Source: Sphaerolaimus hirsutus
Taxonomy: Eukaryota; Nematoda; Chromadorea; Monhysterida; Sphaerolaimidae
Direction of reading: 5' to 3'
DNA length: 64,000 nt
Assembly (NCBI GenBank): GCA_964036195.1
Contig: OZ038452.1
Location: forward strand, 23,695,785-23,759,784
Notes under the pieces: model-generated
Told to the model about the DNA's origin: nothing
Seen by the model: the letters and a program-made list of their open reading frames with translations, nothing else
Databases searched by the model: none
Part shown: positions 24,331 to 37,400 of the stretch, one piece after another
Position numbering within the stretch: the stretch's first letter is position 1
How the letters are laid out: each line of letters opens with the position of its first letter
Translations under genes and position numbers: made by a program

Positions 24331-27300
24331 CTGGGTTTAAAAAAAATTGTGTTTTTTAGAATTGTAGGTTAAATTGATGGGAAGAGATTTTTGTGAAAAA
24401 TAATGGATAGGGTGAAATGATAGGTACAAGGTGAAGCATGTTTAGGAAGTGTCAAGTAATAATCACGCTACAATGTGGCACGAAAATAAAATTTATAATG
24501 GAAAGCTATAAATTTCGGTAGGAAGCACATCTACAATTGAGGAGACACCGAATTTATTTATCAATTACAAATACAAACAAAAGAAACCAGTGTCACACTA
24601 CAAAACATCCAACAGAATAATCACAAAAAAATAAGACTAGTTAAATAACAAAACAAAAAACAAATAAATTTATAGACAACAGTGATATCCAAAGCTTGGT
24701 CCTCTTCAGTTATTCGTGATAATTATGTTTGGTATTCACGGTTATCGAGTAAAAAATCGGCCGGCCATCTATTTCTCCAATAAATCTAGAGCTGTATTTA
24801 CAGTATCGTATGTGGCGACTGGTGAATAGGGATGACCGGTGTTTTATCAACGCTTTTTTGTTTCAAAAACGTTGTTTAAAAAAACGCAGGTACCGAAACG
24901 TTTTTTAATAAAAAAATCGCATTCAATTTTTTTCAAAAAATTAACCTTTAAAACTAAAACTTAATTTTTCAAATTAGTGCCGCTTCTAATCACATAACAA
25001 AGAGGTACATAATGACATGAGGCGCCTACTTCTAAAGTCGATAAGTCCAAAAATCGATTTTGAGAAAATTGCATTTTAAGTTTTTCAACTAACGTTCTCT
25101 GCAATGTCAAATAGGGCTGCTCACTGATATTCCAAATGCGTCAACACTTTTTCATTAAGTGTCAAATTTTCTGCCCCTTTTCTCAATACACAATACTCAA
25201 TACAGGTTGTAAACTAACTAAGTTTCATTTTTTTGCGATCTCATAAAAATATAAAATGAAACTTACCTTCTTAGTTTAGTACAACCTATCATAGTTGTTA
25301 AAACGTCTTTACGTTTACTCGATAAATACGTATACTCGTGTGCTGTGTACACGTACTGCGTTATAACGTATTTACATTTACATTTCCTCCCAAAAAAATA
25401 CTGGTACTCACATACTCGCGTACTGGGACAGAAAATGTCATTTCAAACAGAACAAACAGGACATTTTCATAAGAAGTACTTAATAAGGAGAGAAAACCCA
25501 TCTTTGATGTATTTCAGAGTAAAAATTGAAAAAAGCCAATGTTTACATTATTTTTGTGAGAAAAATACTCACTTTTACGTTTTCTGTGAGAAAAAATACC
25601 CATTTTTACATTTTCCCTGGAAAAAAGTATTTTCATCAAGTTTAATGCAATGTAAAAATAAAATACTTTACGTTTTCTGTACTCAGGTGTGAGTAAACTA
25701 AAAATACTTTATGTTTACGTTTACTTTTTAAAAAGTTCAGTACTTTTAACAACTCTGCAACCTATTAAATGAGAGCAGTGGCTTTTCGGAAAATCGCACT
25801 TAGTTGAGTACAAAAACATACCAAGAAGAAGTGGATTTATAGTCTTCTTGCTGGCAACAACCAGATTTGCTGTATGGGCAGTTGATGAACTTATAAACTT
25901 TTAGAAATAAGTGTTCAAAATAAACTTTTCTGGCTTGATATGTTCAAACAAAATCGCAAGTGACATCAGAATAAATGGAAAATGGTGATAAATGGGTGGG
26001 ACAAACTCTAAATAGCATTTCTGGGATTAACGCAATTTTTTGGAATTTTGGACGTATCGACCGACCTTTAGAAGTAGACGCCTCAAACATATTTCCATGA
26101 TAGCTTCGCGATAAATATTTACCTGTTGTTCCGACGCCAACCGAAGTCGCTCCCTGGACTTTGAACAGCGCATTAATGGACTTTTGAGCATTTGAGAGTT
26201 GCTCCGATCTTTGTTCGATATAAGTCTATGCAAATTCGCACTACTCGCCGATCGTCTAGTGCCTTTGCGCCCTTTATTGGAGCCATTAGAGCATGTAGGC
26301 GACAGATTTTTGTCGGCCGACATTTTTGAGATTTTTTTAAAATCAAGGCAAAAATGGATTTATCGATAACGGAAATTTTGCAGTGGGGGTGCAAAGTCAG
26401 ACACAAGAATACAGAATATTTATCTGTGCTGTAGCAGTGTCTTTCATTATATAGCGTGGATTAAATAAGTATATATTATAGCGGCATTCTCACAGACATA
26501 AGCCCTTATTTATTGGTCAAAAAGCTATCAAGCTATTTGGTCTGCTCACGCTGTTAAAGGTGAATATTATGCAAAATTCTATAAATGGAACTATTCTTGT
26601 GGTGAATACAAATGAGCATTTGTTAGGGTGGTGGATATAACATAGATGGGTTAATTTTGTGAGGTGTTCATTTTAAGCAACCCTTCAAAATATTGTAAGA
26701 GTTTATGCACAAATAGCATCCACGCAAACTGAATTTTTATGTACAAACTCTGAGTAGTTGACACTGGAATTATTTAAAAATATTAAGCTACAGATAAGTG
26801 CAAAAGGTTGATTACTTAAAGTTGTTCAATAAAAAACACCTGAAAGCAAAAGTGGGTGTTGTACGCTTTTGTGTTAATACCACTGTAACGTTTGGACTAC
26901 TTCAAAAATACACTGAATGTAAAGGTTGATCTGTTTGAAAACTTATGCACAAATCAACCTAAATTTTCTCACAACACACCTTTAACTGAAAACGCATTCA
27001 AGACACAATTGGATGACTCAATTCTCAAATCATATGACCCGGCCCTAATGTAAAATAATACCACGCTGCAGCAATATTCGCTGCGAACAGGCTAATGAAC
27101 CAAAGTCAGGATGCAGTTTCAAAGCTTGTCAAAAAACAGGATAGTAGTTCACCGTGACCGATGTGAAAACTGAAATGGCGACATGGCGACATCCAGCCTA
27201 CTCTTTTTGTATGCAATATGTGTTTTAGTTTTAAAAATTTTAAATTTCAACTTTCATTAATTTAAATTCCAATTAAAATTAAATAAAATCATTCAACCGT

Positions 27301-30300
27301 GTTCATTAATTTGCATTTGAAAAAATTCCAGTTTTCACACGAAGTCACGATGAAAACTAGTGTGTGTAGGCACTATAAACTACGTTACAAATTGCATTGG
27401 AGGCTCAACCAAAAATTGCAACATCTGATTCTGACGGTTCCTGTTAGATTTGGCGGCAGACCCGAAAAGGATACCCGACATTTTTTTGCCACGAAAGCTG
27501 ATACCCAAAAAGAAATTTTATCTACCCAAATAGGCATCTACATCGCTTTAGAAAAACAGGAGATTTCTCAACTAGGGACGGCCTGAGTTTATTTTCAAAG
27601 GTTTTTAAACGCTTTTTTCCAACGCGAGCATAGAAGCCGTTTTTAAAAAACACAGCCAAATTTCCCTATTCCCAACCGCATAGTGATTGGTTGGTTGCAA
27701 TCTTAGGCGGAAATGTCATGTGCAATTTGTCAAGTTTATTGACCTGTCACTTGACGATATTTGGAATTGGTCCCGGTTCATAACTCCTACGAAATGAGAT
27801 TGGCGCACCGCACACTGCCATTGCACGTTCAGCGTTCGAACGTTTTTTGCCATCAGCTGAACTAAAAACGCGGAACCACCAAAAGCGCTGAACTCCAGAT
27901 CGTCCGGACGATTGAAAATTGGGTGGTTTGTCAATTCAGCGAGTGAAAAATTCGGATGATTTGGCACGCTGAAATGATTTTGTACGCTGAACTGCGACGA
28001 ATATACCTAGTGTAGAACGAATTTTTGGTTGATTGGTGTCACTAGTGATGTAAAAGCGCCATGGCGCTTGGTTCTATTTTGCTGTGGCGCCATGCGCTTG
28101 CCGCCATGCCCATGAAAAGCGTGTGTGTTTAATGTGTTATTCTAATGCATGCATCAAAACTAGGGTTGGCCGATGTTTTTTTAACGTTTAAATTATTAAA
28201 AAAACATTGTTTTAATAATAAAAACCCATTGTTTTTTTTTAAACACGAGGTCCAAAACGTTTTTAAAAAAAACACCGGCCGAAATACTAAGCACTAGGTA
28301 TTTTGCAAATTTTTTGCGCCCAGCACGCAATTTCACGCACAAATTGACATTGGTGGTTGTTTTCATTGGTTTTGTGGCATTTTTAGTATCAAAGCATCCA
28401 TTTCTATGTGCTACCATTGGTAAACAAGCCGTCATATTGCTGCTGCTGTAGTATATAGTATTCAGGTAATGTGCTTCCATGTACCTCCACAGTGTGTAAC
28501 ATCACTCCTAAAGTAATAACATCCCTTTTATAACCTTGTTTGATCACTATTCCGTGCCAAACTTCACTTAAAGTCACAAACATTTGACTATAAGGCGATA
28601 TACGAACATGTCAAAAAGAATGGACATGTTTGACACAAATCACCACTTATAATGCTATCCCATGGCTCCGCAGCCATTATATGGTCATATGTAACACCAC
28701 AGAGTATTGTCACTTGTCTGATATACTTACATATATTGATTGTATTGTCCAGGGCCATATCTGGGAGCTTTTAAAAAAACGTTAAAATTTTAAAAATAAC
28801 ATGGCGTAAAATAGACTTTTTCCAACCCTAATCAAAACTGTTTGTTTTTTAAACTAGTTAAATTTTTTAGTACTTATGGGCTAGGTATTTTGCACAATTT
28901 CACACAATTTCACATGCAAGTTGCCATTGTTGGTTGTTTTAATTGGTTTTGTGGTATTTTGTGGTTTAGGGTCACGGCTATGACTACCGTATTACCTCGA
29001 ATTATCCCCCCCTTGAATTACCCCCCCCCCCTCGAAATACCCCCCCTAAAATTCGGCAGAGGAAATAATAACCCCCCCCCCCTCGAAATACCCCCCCTAA
29101 AATTGAGTGTAAAGGGAACGTACATGACAAATACCGCAGTTTGTTATCTGTACAATGCAGAACACACGTTAAAACTGATGATTGAGTGATGTTAGGGTAG
29201 GGTTTATGTGTATAAACAGTTATATATGCCTATAACCACATATCTATCTATGTAATTGTTTGATTTTTCTATGTCTGAGTATGGGGAATTTCCGAAAATT
29301 TCTGGCGAAATAATAGACCCCCCCTCGAATAAACCCCCCCCTCCTCGAATTATCCCCCCCTAAAATTTTGCTGGCGAAATAATAAACCCCCTGGGGGTAT
29401 TTCGAGGTAATACGGTAAATATTTTTGTTTGCTCGAATAATCCACCAGTCTAGAGATAAAGGAGTTTATAAAAAGGTTGTCATTTTGCACAGCCGATCTG
29501 CACATTGAATTTGAAACTTAATAACTCGCCCATTTCTGGGCCAATTCAGACCATTCAACCTTTTAAAATGATCGTGACAACCTGCAGATTCAATGATTGG
29601 GGTCAGATTAGTAATGTCTAAATTTGGTGTTTCAACACGAAATTTTATTCTGAACATGTGAACATACACCTTAGACAAAAAGAAATGATCTGGCCAAAAA
29701 ATTATTACAGTGTCCCTACAATCAAAAGCTATAGCACTTGAAACTTTTGCCTCCCAACCGTAACATAACCGCATGCAGAACAGTGCATTGAGCCTAGGGT
29801 GTCAAAATTTTTTTTTTACGGAAACGGAAAATTTTTTTCAGTGGCCGGAAAACGGAACTGAAAACGGTATTTGCACTTGACGGAAAACGGAACGGAAAAT
29901 GTAAAAAAATTGCCTGCGGAAAACGGAAACGGAAAACGGAAATTTGACACCCTAATTGAGCCCATGCATGCTAGTTGACATCCACACTTTATGTCAACTG
30001 GTTCCCGACCCAATTCAAAGCTTTTGCATTTGAACGTCATTCGTTTGCCTGTCAGCAAACTTTGAATAGGGATGGGAACCAGTTGACATTTGGTGTCGAT
30101 GTCAACTAGCGTGTGGCACCATAAAATTGATCAGAACATGAAAATGAAATCTCCAGGTGATTCTGATCATTTAAAGTTTTCATTTGTGAAAATAGGCTCA
30201 GAAATGGCTGAAATATGCAGCTTTGAATTTGCATGCATTGTTCTTCATACGGTTATTTATATTTTTGGTTTGGAGGCAGAATCTTAAAGTGCTGTAACTT

Positions 30301-31421
30301 TCGACTGGAAATAGATATTTAAATTATTATTAGGCCGTGTTTACACGGATTTCGTGTGACGACAAAAAATTTGTGTCGTCACGGACATTTTTCGATGAAA
30401 ATTGAAAAAAAATTCAGATTTTTATGAGTGTGACGACATTTCGGCCTCGATAACTCCGACAAGCAAAAATATTGAAATCGGCCTCGACGAAATCCGACAA
30501 ACGCAGTTTGGCTACGACAAAGGTTAGACTGGCTACGACAAATGTGAATTTTTGAATTTTTTGTTCGCACCCTTAGGGAGGACTACAAACGCTGCCTAAT
30601 AGATAAAAAAATGTACCATACATATTTCTATTTCTTCTAATAGAACGGCACCGGTAATAGAATGGCAGGTCACGAAAACAATACCACGGCATCCTCCAAT
30701 AGAACGGCAGGTAGAAATGACGTTGGGCGAGGCCAAACATAAATATTTTAAAAATAGGTGGTAAGAACATCAATAGCTTTCACAACTATGATTCAGGGGT
30801 TGTTTTCACATTTGGTGTTGTTTGAATTGATCCTTTGATATTGAAATATTCCTTGTGTTTGATTAAAAATACTGTTCAAATAGAAAATGTGAGAAAAATA
30901 TCAGTGACAAAATAGAACGGCAGCCTCTAATAGAGCGGCAATGGCACCTCCAATCAGGGGTGTCTTATCAGGGGTATCTTGAATTTTGACCCTCCCTCCG
31001 AGTGGTTGGATAGATAGCAAATCGCTCCTCTGGAGGGATAGATAGCTGAAAAATTTTCTGGGGGGGGGTTGGTGGGGTTGTGGTGGTTCAATATATAGGC
31101 TTTTTCGGGGCATAAAAGAAGAAAAGGGTGAAAAATTGCTAAAAGTAGGTGTAAAATGGCTCAAAATGGGTATACAAGAGCATGTTATAGCACTAAATAT
31201 AGCTGAAAATAGGCAAATAGGAACCAGAACTATGATTTTGGAAGTGAAAATCTTTAAAGAGGTATAAAAATAGCGATTTTGAGCGAAAATTGGGATATAG
31301 TTGCTCAAAAATCGCTCCGGTTAGGTAGATAGCTGGCCGATTTGGGGGGGGGGTTCAGGGGGTAGTAGCCAAAAAATTTTTGCCTCCGGGATAGATAGAT
31401 AGATAGCTGAGCAGTCTCCAG

Positions 31422-31470
<49 letters not shown>

Positions 31471-34400
31471 CTGGGCGGTTTGGGGGGGTAACCCTCCCCC
31501 ACCCCCCCCCCCCCCCCCATCCAAGACCCCTGATCACATATCCTAGAATTTACCCCTCCCTCCCTTGAATAACTCTCCCCTGTTGAACACATGGGGAATG
31601 CATAGCGAAGTTGTTATTTCCAAAATGGGGGAGTGCAAAGCAAACTTGTTATTTACAAAATGAACAATTTTTTTGGAAACCTCCCAAATGAATGTCAACT
31701 ACCACTTAGAATAGTGCGAACTCGTTGACAAAATAGCAGCCACCTCTCACTGGTAGAGAAATGCGGTAACAAACCAGTACCATATTTCTTCTAATAGAAT
31801 GGCACACCTCCAATAGAATGGCAGAATCTCCAATAGAACAGCAGGTTTTGGTCTGTTTTTCTGCTTACGAAAACAATAGAATGGCATCTCAAATAGAATG
31901 GCAGGTAGAAATTATGTTGGGAGTAGGGTTCGAACGGGATTGACTTTTCGAGATTGGGATTCACTTTTTGAGATTTCAGGATCGGGATTGGGGTGGGGTT
32001 TCAGGATCAGGATTGGTTTTTTGAGATTTTGGTATCCGGATCGGGATCGGGAACGTAATAAGTTGACATAGAACGGATATTTTTGACAGAAATCACCACT
32101 TATAATGCTATCCAATGACTCTACAGCCATTCTATGGCTATGTATAACATAACAAAGTACTGTCATCTTTCTTATTTACCTGTATATGTTGACTCATGAC
32201 CATATCTGGGAGTTTTGAAAAAAACGGGTTTTATTTTTTTTTAACCTTGCCTTGAAAAAAAACCTTTTTCAGCCATCCCTCGGCAGTGCACACTTATTAT
32301 GCTTTCTGTGATAATAAATATAAGTACTGTACAGAGCTTAGGAAAAGCTTGAAAGTCAGTTATTTTTAAGTTTGAAAGTAATTAAATTGTTATAAACACC
32401 TTCCCGGTCACGTCCGGCACCCAATTTTTGGTTTCATTTGTGGCATCCTATCTCCAGTCATAGGGCGCGCCAGAAGCTGAAACTTGGGGGAGATACTGGC
32501 GCAACCTCCCCTATACTTTGCATGAATTGGGGGGGGGGGTCGCGGCGACCCCTTTACAGGGTGTCACCATAAGTGCAAAAAATTTATTGGCTTTTCTGGT
32601 GTCCCGCACAGGTGCGACACCCACTGATTTCTGAGCTGTGGGAGGGGTATAAATCTTCAATTTTGGGGATGTGTTGGCAACACCCCTCCCCTACTCACAC
32701 TATGCAATAATGTGGGATTAATGTGGAAAAATTTCTAAAATATCCTTTGAGTCTCTAAAAAAACACGATCCCCCAATAGATGGATGACAAATAATTATCT
32801 TTTCAGAACTTTTTTATTAGACACTTGAAGAGCTGGTTTACGATACTTTATAAGGGGACAGTTTGATGGTTAAAGTTATGTTAAGAACCATACCTCTAAA
32901 ATGCCTGCATTGCAAAATTTACTTGGGGGAATTTTACGACACCATATTGACATCATTTCAGGAACAAAAAATTACAAAATTTATACTTTGAAATTCCCCC
33001 CAAATAAATTTTGCAATGCAGGCGTTTTAAAGGTGTCATTCTTCACATGACTTGAATCATCAAACCCCTCACTTAAAAGTATTGTAAACCAGCTCTTCAT
33101 GTGTCTAATAAAAAAGTTCCAAAAAGTGAATTATTTTGTCATCCATCTATTATTTGGTTGTCGTGTTTTTTAGAGAATAAAAGAATATTTTAGAAATTTT
33201 TCACATTAATCCCACATTATTAAATAGTGTATAATAGGGGAGGGTTGTTGCCAACACATCCCCAAAATTTTAGATTTATACCCCTCCCACAGCTCAGAAA
33301 TCAGTGGGTGCCGGACCTGTGCGGGACGCCAGAAAAGCCAATAAATTTTTGGCACTTATGGCAATGCACCCTCTAAAGGGTTGCCACAACCCCCCCCCCC
33401 AATTCATGCAAAGTAGAGGGGGGTTGCGTCAATATTTCCCCCAAGTTTCAGCTTCTGGCGCACCATATAACTGGAGATAAGATGTCACAAGTGTCATCAA
33501 AAATAGGGTGCCGGACGTGACTGGGAAGGTGTTTATTTGTGGTGTGAATTACATTTCATCGACCATTTGCAATCTTGTTTGCAGAAATTGTGTGTTCTTG
33601 CTCAGAACACAACATTGATCATATTGGAAGTGTAAAGTTGGCAGACGTATCGCCCTACAAACATTTGCGTCAATCTCTCCAGTGGAGAGTGCATGACAGC
33701 ATTAGGAATTGTGACGCAATATTTTAACCATTGGAATAGATCGGGTCACGTATGAAAACTTGGCCCTTATCCCAGTTACCAGTTGCGTATTATACAAATG
33801 AGAGTGAAAACTGAAAGTTAGCTAAAAATCGTGAAATTTGCTTCACTTTGCCAATTTCCACCTTCATAATCGCTATTTTTGTTTATATACATGGTTATAT
33901 AGCTATTGTGAGCCTTTTTTATTCATATTAATAGCGGATTTCGAAATTTTGGCCTGCTGCCAAGTTCTCTTCTGTTGGAACTGAGCCAACGAATGAAAAA
34001 TAAAATAAAAACAAAAACGGTAGTTTGAATGGTAAAACGGTAGTTTGAACGGTCAAATTCTTTACGAGCAACGTTGAAAATTTAGATAACTAGGGCGTGG
34101 CACGCACAGACGCAGCGAAACGTCCATTTTTCTTTTAATATAATTTTCTTTTTCAATTTCTAGCGTCCGCGTGGGACACAAGTGCTCTATTCACGAGCGA
34201 ATTCTAACTCTCCGATTTTGTAGGGTGAAATGTCTTTACATTACTGTGAACTTTACTCTGTGGTGAGTAAAATAAAAATACTTTACATTTACATATACTT
34301 TTGAAAAAGTTCAGTAATTCTCACAACTCTGGTATTATACACTAACATAGCACTACACTAACATAGCACAGCTTGTTATGACACGGCTTATTCTTATTAT

Positions 34401-37400
34401 AGCATGAACAAATAATGAAAGCTTTCACAATGAAGAGTGAAATGTCCGCCGACTTTACATGTATGCATTGGCATAAATGTTAGATGTGAAAACAAGCAAT
34501 ATCTGGGAGCTTTTGAAAAAAAACAGGTTTTATTTTCAAATAAAACCCTTTTTTTGAAAAAAAAACGGGTTTTGTTTTTTAAACCTTGCGTTGAAGAAAA
34601 AAACCTTTTTCAGCCATCCCTAGTGTAGACTCATAACCATATGTGGGAGCTTTAAAAAAAACATTTTACTTAAAAAAAAATGTTGTTGTTTTTAAACGTT
34701 GTTTTTTTAACAGTTGTTAAAAAAATGTTTGCCATCCCTATCTCAGAGGCAAAATTTTATTTATCTTTGCTTCCCCAAAGTTGTCTAGCTATCCACCTAT
34801 CTGTCTGTAGCGATTTTTAAGACATTCTGCCCCAATTTTCGCTTAAAATAGCAACCCCCCAACCTGCCTAAAAATGTTTTTGGCTATCTATCGCTCGGAG
34901 GAGTGATCTACTATCTATATGAACCGCGTGTGGGGTACAAATCTAAAAACCATGTATCTATCTACCATATTTCCTCGAAATACCCCCCTCAAATCGACAC
35001 TATGAAATAATTACCCACCCCCTCGAAATTCCCCCCTCATTGTATGTAAAGGGAACATACATGACTAAAGCTGCGGTTTGTGATACAGGCAATGCAGAAC
35101 AGATGTTAAAAAGAACTATTGTGTTACATTAGAACCTTTTTATACCATCTACATACTGATGTAAGTGTATAGACTCTATTTCATCGTGTTTATTGGTGTA
35201 TTTTTCGACATCTGCGTATACCAAATTTGTACCGGGGTTTCAAAAAATTTCTGGCAAAATAATAAGCCCCCCCCTCGAAATACCCCCCCCCGTTTAACCC
35301 CCCCCCTCAAAATTCTCACTCTGAAACGATCACCCCCAGGGGGTATTTCGAGGAAATACTGTATCTATCTATCTATCTATCCCAGAGGCTGCTCAGCTGT
35401 CTAGCTATCTATCCCAGAGGCACTGGAACTTTTGGGCTACTATCCCCTAACCCCCCCCCCAAATTGCCCAGCTATCTATCTATCTGGCACAATTTTTGAG
35501 AAACTATACCCCAATTTTCATTCAAAATTGCTATTTTTCATACCTCTATATAGATTTTCACCTCCAAAATCACTAGTTCATGTGTATAACTGCCTGCGTG
35601 ACATGCGGAAAATGTTCAACATGCGGGATGGGTTTACATGTGGAATAGTGCAGTGCCCCGTTCGCCAGCCTCCATATACAATCCGCCCCCTGTCAAAAAT
35701 ACTGGCTACACCAGTGCCCTGACACTCCCTCTGAAGTAGCAATTTGCTGTGAATGGAACCCTGAAATCTGGCTACCACTGATGGGCGGCAATATATTTCA
35801 CAGCATATCTTGATTCTAATGCCTATTTTGATAGTATTTAGTATGGATGATCAAAATCAAATCTTCAGGTTTTTCTGATCATTTTAAGTGTTGATTGAGG
35901 AAAATCGGCCAAGAAATCTCGATAAATTGATGATCAAAATCAAATCTTCAGGTTTTTCTGATCACTTTATGTGTTCATTGAGGAAAATCGACCAAGAAAT
36001 GTTCAAGCTATGGACTTAAACAGTAGCGTGCATCTGGCTTCATGCGTCAAACAGTATTTATGTGGATGGGAGGGAAAAGTTTTAAGTGCAATAACTTTTG
36101 ATTGGAAAAAGATATTGAACTCATTCTTTTGGTATACGACTTCTCACAGTCTCAAGCATACGATAGCATGTTCAGAAAAATTTAATTTTCATGTTTTAAA
36201 ACTGGGTCAAATCGGCATAAGAAATATAGACATCACTAACGCGACCCACAAAATGGAATCTACAGCTTATGCTGATCATTTTAAGTGTTCAACGGTCTAA
36301 ATCGGCCCAGAAATGGCCAAGTTACTGCGCTCCCAAGTCAATCAGCCTGATCGGCCATGCAAAATGACCATGTTTTGATAGACCACCCTTATCTCGGGAC
36401 TGGGGGATTATTTGAGGAAAAAAATTTTTTGTCGTAGCCCCGCCCCCAAACCCCAATATACTCGAACGGCATCAAAAACGGCCAATGTACAATGGAATGG
36501 GACGAGACCAAAGTCTGGAGACCCCCCCCCCCCTAAAATGCCACCCTCGTTTTATTCTATGGATCGGCAGCCCCGGTTTGCATGAAATTTATCATGCTTT
36601 TGTTTTCAAGTGCATTTTTTTCGTTTTTGGGATTTTTTTGTTGATTTTTTCAATTTTTTTCTTTTTGTCGGAGTACTCAAAATTAGCCTCGCTAGCGAGG
36701 CCTCCGACATTTTCTCATTTTTTTTTGGAAATTTTTCAAAAATGTGACGACAAAATGTCATCACGAGCTGTGAACGTGTTTTTTTTGTGACGACTCAGTG
36801 ACGTCTCATTTTTGTTTACTTGGTCGAATCGCTCTCCCCACCACCCGCAATTCAGAGTCCAAAGAAGTCCAAAATGGCCTGCTTGATTGCCGGAAATGCT
36901 GCTCATGCATCTGAAAACAGGCAGATTTCTTCGGGAAGCTGAACGGTCCTGCGGTGATCTGCAATTTGGCGAATTCTGTTGCCAAGGTTGTGGAGGGCCA
37001 TGAAATGATGATGGGCAATGTCGAGCGAGTACCCCCGGCAGTACCGCGGATCAGCCAGTATCCCGAAGACGAGTGTGATGACTGCAGTGGCATGCCAGAA
37101 TACTTGCTGTTCCATCTGCAAATGTTTGCAGATGTGTACCCGCCCATGACCAACACTCAGCTGCGCCAGATGTGCAAAGGCATGTTGACAACCATCCATA
37201 CTACCAAAGCATGCTGTCGGCATTTGATGACGACAATGCAGTTGATGACGATGTGGTCATTGTTCTTTCCTCAGATGAGACGGTTTGTTGATATTTTTTG
37301 TATGTGTTGTATGCGTATATGGATTGAAAAACTGTTTGTAATGACCCAGTTTTTTTAAAATAAAACATTTTCTTAAAGTGGTTGCTTTTTAAAAAAGCAC

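Noticed and set aside
36806-37223. Minus-strand open frames resembling a Harbinger-type nuclease fragment.
   Set aside because: No DDE motif spacing was seen, the two minus frames compete, and phase-matched GT-AG exons exist on the plus strand.
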